A stretch of 17,613 bases of DNA from Funneliformis mosseae (lineage: Eukaryota; Glomeromycota; Glomeromycetes; Glomerales; Glomeraceae): contig CAJVPP010001839.1 in assembly GCA_910592005.1 (NCBI GenBank), forward strand, positions 1 through 17,613, given 5' to 3'. Under the pieces are notes generated by a model. That model ran no database searches, was not told the origin of the DNA, and worked only from the letters and a program-made list of their open reading frames with translations. Positions 13,320-17,613 of the stretch are shown here, in pieces (position 1 is the first letter of the stretch; each line of letters starts with the position of its first letter). Position numbers and translations under genes: made by a program.

Positions 13320-14250
13320 CTATTCTTTTATTGTTCGTTTGGTACAATAACTTTAATCATTCCAAATGAATGATTCTTTTATCGTCCATTTGTAATGATA
13401 ACTTTAATCATTCCAAATGAATGATTTTTTTATTATCCATTTGGAATAATAATTTAATTGTTTCAATTGAATGATTTTCTTATCATTTGTTTAGAATGAT
13501 AATTTATTATTCCAAATAAACGATTCTTTAATCATTCGTTTAGAATAATAATTTTATTATTCCAATTGAATAATTCTTATCATTCGTTTAAAATAATAAC
13601 TTCAATCATTTCAATGAACAATTCTTTTATCGTTCATTTAGAATAATAATTTAATCATTCCAATCGAATGATTCTTTTATCATTCTTTTGAAATAATAAT
13701 TTAATTGTTCTAATTGAATGATTATTTATTGTTCGTTTAAAATAATAATTTAATCATTTCAATTGAATGATTTTCTTATAATTCATTTAGAACGATAACT
13801 TAGAACAATAACTTAAAATGATAACTTAAAACAATAACTTAAAATGATAACTTAGAACAATAACTTAAAACGATAACTTAGAACAATAACTTAGAACAAT
13901 AACTTAGAACAATAACTTCAATTGTTAACTTCAATTGTTTTAAATGAATGATTCTTTTATCATTCGTTTAAAATGATAATTTAATCATTCTAATCAAACG
14001 ATTTTCTTATCGTTTATTTAAAATGATAACTTCAATTATTCCAAATGAATGATTCTTTTATCATTCATTTAAAATGATAATTTAATCGTTCTAAATAAAT
14101 AATTCTTTTATTATTTTTTTAGAATGATAATTTAATCATTTCAATTGAATAATTTTCTTATTGTTCATTTAGAATGATAACTTTAATCATTCTAAATGAA
14201 TAATTATTTTATCGTTTGTTAAGAATGATAATTTAATCATTCTAAATGAT
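13320..14250. repeat. tandem array of ~49-51-bp units, each with two hairpins
   Basis: Successive ATGATT words start at 13370, 13421 and 13471, with related words at 13520 and 13570, giving a period of 49-51 bp. Units are diverged but share structure: one stem of the form AAATGAATGAT-6 nt-ATCATTCATTT (clear near 14044-14071) and a second, GAATGAT-loop-ATCATTC, across the unit join. A 13-bp minisatellite interrupts the array at 13788-13917. No coding potential. Confidence 0.75.
13788..13917. repeat. 13-bp minisatellite, ten copies
   Basis: Ten head-to-tail copies of TARAAYRATAACT (for example tagaacaataact) run without gaps; two degenerate copies (tcaattgttaact and the next) follow and lead back into the ~50-bp array. 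The unit equals the AGAATGATAACTT portion of the larger repeat, so it probably arose by local slippage within one ~50-bp unit. Confidence 0.85.
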
Positions 14251-14449
14251 CTAAAATTTTGGATTAATCTGAAATTTTCAATTCAGTTTGGATTTTTTTC
14301 AGTTTGAATTAGATTAATAATCTGAAAAAAATCTGAACTAAACCAAAAATTTTTGGATTGAATTTTTTGCAATCTGAAACCAAACTGAAGTTGATCTAAA
14401 TTGAAAATTTTCAGATTAATCTGAACTGTTCAAAACTTTAAATTTAATA

Positions 14450-15290
14450 CAGTCAACACTTAATATAATAAATTTTGATATAGCGAATTTTTAGTCTAAA
14501 ACAGATTTTAACATATGAAAAAATTTTTGATATTGTGACCAGGTGTCAATCTTGACGATCATAGATCTACAATTGTATTACGAAGTATAAATGTCGATAA
14601 TGTCAAACATATTTAACATGTCTAACATGTTTAATATAGCTCATATGTCTAGTATATCAGATATGTCTAATATAGTTAATATAGTAGATATAGCTAATAT
14701 AGTTAATATAGTTAACATAGTTAATATATTAAATATGTCAAAATATGTTATAAATACAACCTCTTTGTCAATTAGAAAAGGATAGAACTGACGGCTATAT
14801 AGAACCTCTCTCTTGTAAAAGATAGCGTAATGCTACTCTTCACTTCGTGTACCTCTATTTCTTATTTTCATTTCTTATTTCTTTCATATATTATTATTGT
14901 ATTATTTTCTTTTACTTTAATAAAGTATTTCTTATTTCTTATCTATAAACTCTACTTGAACTCACTGTGATCACTCTTAACTTGTGATTAAAGCCATTCA
15001 TGTTTAATAAATTGAACTAACTCAATAAACTGATAGCAAATTAGCTAAGAATCTTGTAAATTAATTAGAATTATTACATAAACTATAAAAGAGTCAACCC
15101 TTTGCCACTGCGTCTAACAATTATAATCTAAAAAGATTGTATATTAACAATATAGCGAATTTTACTAATTATATTTGCTATAACTTTATATGAAGTTAAG
15201 TTCTTAAACAATATATATAAAAATATTTTAATATAATAAATTTTTCTTATAATGAATTTTTTTTTACTACAACGAAACATGTGATTTTAT
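14450..15290. repeat. relic repeats sharing TTAATATAATAAATTTT ends
   Basis: The words ttaatataataaatttt followed by a diverged tatagcgaatttt-like stretch occur at 14460-14494 and again, in the same orientation, at 15228-15262. A related hairpin lies at 15151-15160 and 15173-15182 (tatagcgaat against atttgctata, one mismatch). The words agtcaac and tatagcgaa faintly recall terminal sequences of pogo/Tc1-type DNA transposons, but no transposase frame is present. Between them lie the 9-bp repeat tract and AT-rich DNA without a gene. Confidence 0.35.
14591..14747. repeat. degenerate 9-bp tandem repeat (AATATAGTT / AACATGTCT variants)
   Basis: About 17 units of nine bases such as aatatagtt, aacatagtt, aacatgtct and gatatagct follow one another. 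Because nine is a multiple of three, one plus-strand frame stays open from 14591 to 14785 and reads as repeats of Asn-Ile-Val and Met-Ser-Asn. The open frame is a consequence of the repeat and has no sign of being a gene. Confidence 0.7.
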
Positions 15291-15344
15291 AACTCAATTT
15301 TTATTAGTTAATCAGTTAATTATATTATAAAAATGATTTAATTT

Positions 15345-15740
15345 AAAACTGTAATAACTTGATTAATATTAATGCTATAAATATAAAATATATACATTCA
15401 AATCCTCTCAATGAGACGAATCTAATGATACTAATATCATAAAAATATAATTACTGAATGCTTAGATTGATCAAAATATCTTTAAATATTCAATATGAAA
15501 TATGTCTATTAATATTAATGCTATAGATATAAAATACCTACCATTTGAATCCTCTCAATGAGGTAAATCTAATAACATTAAAATCATAAAAATCTAATCA
15601 TTATATGTTATGATCAATCAAAATATCTTTAAATATTCAGTATGAAATAACTTCGTTAGTATTAAAGCTATAGATATAAAATATATACCATTTGAATCCT
15701 TTCAATGAGATGATTTTAATAATATTGCTACACCTAAAAT
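15345..15740. repeat. tandem repeat with ~147-bp period, about 2.5 copies
   Basis: The block ATTAATATTAATGCTATA...ATATAAAATA, CATTTGAATCCTCTCAATGA and ATCAAAATATCTTTAAATAT recurs with starts at 15362, 15508 and 15655, so periods are 146 and 147 bp. The third copy is cut short after about 80 bp, close to the presumed 3' end of the LINE remnant on the other side. Copies differ at scattered positions. No coding potential was found. Confidence 0.8.
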
Positions 15741-15756
15741 TAACATACAAAAATGA

Positions 15757-17613
15757 TTTTTTTTTTATTAAGTGTGGCAGTTTTGCATGATCTTTATTAA
15801 TATTTATGATTTTACAAGAAAAACAAAACAAAATGAAACAGAAAATACAAAAATATCTATAAACTAATTTAGCAAACTAAACTACTTTATCAATACCAAC
15901 CTTGCATTTTACCAAACTAAACTATATATTAGAAAAGAAAAGAAAACTAATCTAAACTAAAATACAGATATCAAATGTCTAAAAGAAAGGGCGTGATTAC
16001 TGCTGAACCAGAAATTTGACCAGTAGGTATCATAAGCAATTATCGCTGTAAAGGAAGCAAGATTATGTGAGAGTGCTTGTGTAGAGCGAAGAAAATCAGA
16101 GAATACTTAAACTATAGTGAAATCATCTTTTTTATTATTAGAGATTTTCATATTTGTAGTGATTTATATAATTTCAACCATATCTTGTGAACTAAACAGA
16201 ATATGTCATCAAATAGGAATAATATAAGACCAAGGGTGAATTGTTTGTTATTTGTGATGTTATTAATTAATGAAGTGAGTAATAAAGAAATAATCTCTTT
16301 TAATAGGTTTATAAAATATAAATTGTTGTTTATTAAGCTGCAATCCTATATTGGGAATTGTTCTACATATAAAATATATGTGTTGTTATTAGGTCTATTG
16401 AGTTCTTTTAGTTAAGACATGAATAATTATTTGTGCTCAAGGATGATGTTGATAAGAGAAGTTATATTGTTGAGACAAGTTCAAATGTAGTTAAAGTATT
16501 CAATTGCATTATCATAATGGAAACAGTTATTGGAAATATAAATCTGTGAATACTGAATATTTATGATTATTAAAGTGAAGAGTAATTGTAAAATCAATTT
16601 GAGTTTAAATTGCTTCCTTTTACATGCATAAAATGATGTCACCCTAGCATTTTCTGAGTCATTGAAAGTATAAAAAAGAGTTTGCTAATCAATGTGATAG
16701 TTGCTGTATTTAACAAGTTGGGAAAGAGTTAAAAATGTTTCAGCCTAAGAGGCTTATTGCAGGTGTTTAATAAATAAACAAGGCAGAGTAATAATTGGTA
16801 TGCTATTATAATACATAAAATATTTAGGATCTAGGTGATTATTGTTGATGCGTAAGGAAACACTAAAGAGTTGCTTTGCTAAAATATCTACTTTGTTGTT
16901 AAATTGATCTGATTCATGAGCTTTGACTTTTGTAAGTGTTAATGTAATTTTGTGAGTTGTAATAAGTTGTATCAAGATCATCCAAATATGAAAATATGGA
17001 ATTTTGAAGGCAGGATTTAGAGAAGGAGATTCCTCACATATTGCAATGATCTTGTAATATGATGCAATTGCAATTTGTGAATCAGTACAGATTTCAATGT
17101 TAGAATTTGGTAGTGCAGTATATGTTGCAGTAAGGATAGCAATAATTTCTGCTAATATTGAGAAAGAAGAATATAATATAAGAGTTACATTAAAGGAAAT
17201 TGAAGGCCAGTTCTGATTTATTTGTAACCACGCAATTTCCATCTGGCAGTCAAAAGATCCTAAAGATGTGAGAGAACTATTTGTATAAAATTAGAGAAAA
17301 TTAGCATTAGTAAATTGCAATTTAAGATAATCTAATCTATTAATGGATGTTTAATTAAAGGGAAGAATATCTAAGTTAGGTAAAGGTTTGGTTAGGTATT
17401 GATAAGAAGAAGTTAAAGTTTATAAGGTGACTTCATAAAGCATTAGGTAAGAGAGACTACATCACCACCCTTGCGAGGTTTGTGAAAAACTTTAAATGTT
17501 AAACAATATGCTTTAGGTAATTTAATAATATAAAACTATCCCTTAAACTGTAGAGGTTCGCAGGCAAATTTGCCTGCTTATTTACTATAAATTCCCTTCT
17601 GATTTACTTTTAT
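15757..17613 (-). mobile_element. 3' part of a decayed LINE (non-LTR) retrotransposon
   Basis: Read on the minus strand from the right edge: the end of a polymerase ORF with an RNase H domain, a C-terminal extension, about 380 nt of non-coding DNA, and a run of ten A (15766-15757) preceded by aat, which I take as the poly(A) end. The 5' part lies outside the window. The order RNase H, LKLILQLL-like helix and late Trp/Cys motifs fits LINE ORF2 proteins I associate with Rhizophagus genomes; that attribution is from memory. The insertion abuts the ~147-bp tandem repeat. No target-site duplication can be tested because the far end is missing. Confidence 0.7.
16148..17500 (-). pseudogene. LINE ORF2 C-terminal remnant with RNase H domain, many stop codons
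   Basis: One minus-strand frame reads through about 1.35 kb. Its RNase H segment (16754-17290) shows FYTNSS where the first catalytic Asp would be (YTDGS-type; here Asn), then AEIIAI (Glu), TDSQIAI (Asp) and KVKAHESDQFNNKVDILAK (His and final Asp region). Upstream is a Leu/Pro-rich linker (YLTKPLPNLDILPF); downstream follow ARVTSF, FKLKLILQLL and NNITSLINIILEHK. In-frame stops occur at 17422, 17353, 17293, 16756, 16747, 16687, 16483, 16429, 16414, 16348 and 16150 (first base given), plus one near 17470, so it is dead. The longest clean piece from an ATG is 162 codons (17242-16754). No frameshift was found in the stretch. The protein would copy and insert the element; the lost Asp would also disable RNase H. 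Confidence 0.7.

Larger units (their letters stand above)
13203..14440. repeat. fold-back structure enclosing a palindromic satellite
   Basis: Both flanks (about 13203-13310 and 14250-14440) are made of CTGAACTGAAC / GTTCAGTTCAG and AGATTAATCT words. On the left GTTCAGTTCAG (13205-13215) pairs perfectly with CTGAACTGAAC (13240-13250). On the right is a 16-bp palindrome, TTCAGATTAATCTGAA (14410-14425); left and right flanks also share the block around AGATTAATCTGAAATTTT. The centre is a tandem array, listed separately. The arrangement suggests one fold-back transposable element with a satellite-like middle. No transposase and no target-site duplication were seen. Confidence 0.6.

Noticed and set aside
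14591..14785. Plus-strand frame of 64 codons rich in Met-Ser-Asn and Asn-Ile-Val.
   Set aside because: It is a by-product of a 9-bp tandem repeat, with no other sign of coding.
15637..15831. Minus-strand frame of 64 codons.
   Set aside because: It spans the LINE 3' tail and the tandem repeat and includes the A-run; no domain is visible.
16203..16415. Plus-strand frame of 70 codons.
   Set aside because: It lies opposite the LINE ORF2 remnant, whose minus-strand frame has recognisable family-like sequence.

Overview
The window looks like nuclear DNA of a fungus, most likely an arbuscular mycorrhizal one (Glomeromycotina, Rhizophagus-like). The reasons are strong AT-richness, genes with many short GT-AG introns (about 63 to 106 nt), a SAM domain joined to a PD-(D/E)XK-type domain and a kinase-like domain, and a decayed LINE of a style I associate with that group. 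The organism call is inference; the gene calls rest on reading frames, splice phases and motifs.

Layout. Positions 1-2165 are AT-rich intergenic DNA with a GAGTCAAGTT-type inverted-repeat cluster near 60-240. A gene block follows at about 2.17-10.25 kb: (1) minus strand, a SAM / PD-(D/E)XK nuclease-like / kinase-like protein, apparently broken by two compensating frameshifts; (2) plus strand, a CaMK-type Ser/Thr kinase with five certain coding exons and a possible upstream sixth; (3) minus strand, a seven-exon PPPDE (DeSI-2-like) thiol isopeptidase with two competing last exons; (4) plus strand, an eleven-exon mitochondrial enoyl-CoA hydratase/isomerase (AUH/ECHDC2-like). Genes 1/2 and 3/4 are divergent, 2/3 convergent. 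The three intact genes are ordinary housekeeping or signalling genes with no evident shared pathway. The SAM-nuclease-kinase gene sits on the border with repeat-rich DNA and is the accessory-looking one.

From about 10.25 kb to the end no intact gene is visible. This part holds very AT-rich DNA, a small MITE-like element with candidate target-site duplication (about 13.03-13.17 kb), a fold-back structure packed with palindromic ~50-bp repeats and a 13-bp minisatellite (13.2-14.44 kb), a 9-bp repeat tract, relics sharing TTAATATAATAAATTT-type ends, a ~147-bp tandem repeat (15.34-15.74 kb), and the 3' part of a decayed LINE on the minus strand (about 15.76 kb to the right edge). The LINE frame runs about 1.35 kb without a visible indel but carries roughly a dozen stop codons, which suggests decay by point mutation.

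The most interesting observations are the duplicated alternative last exon of the DeSI-like gene, the SAM-nuclease-kinase fusion with its paired frameshifts, the indel-free, stop-rich LINE, and the nested palindromic satellite.
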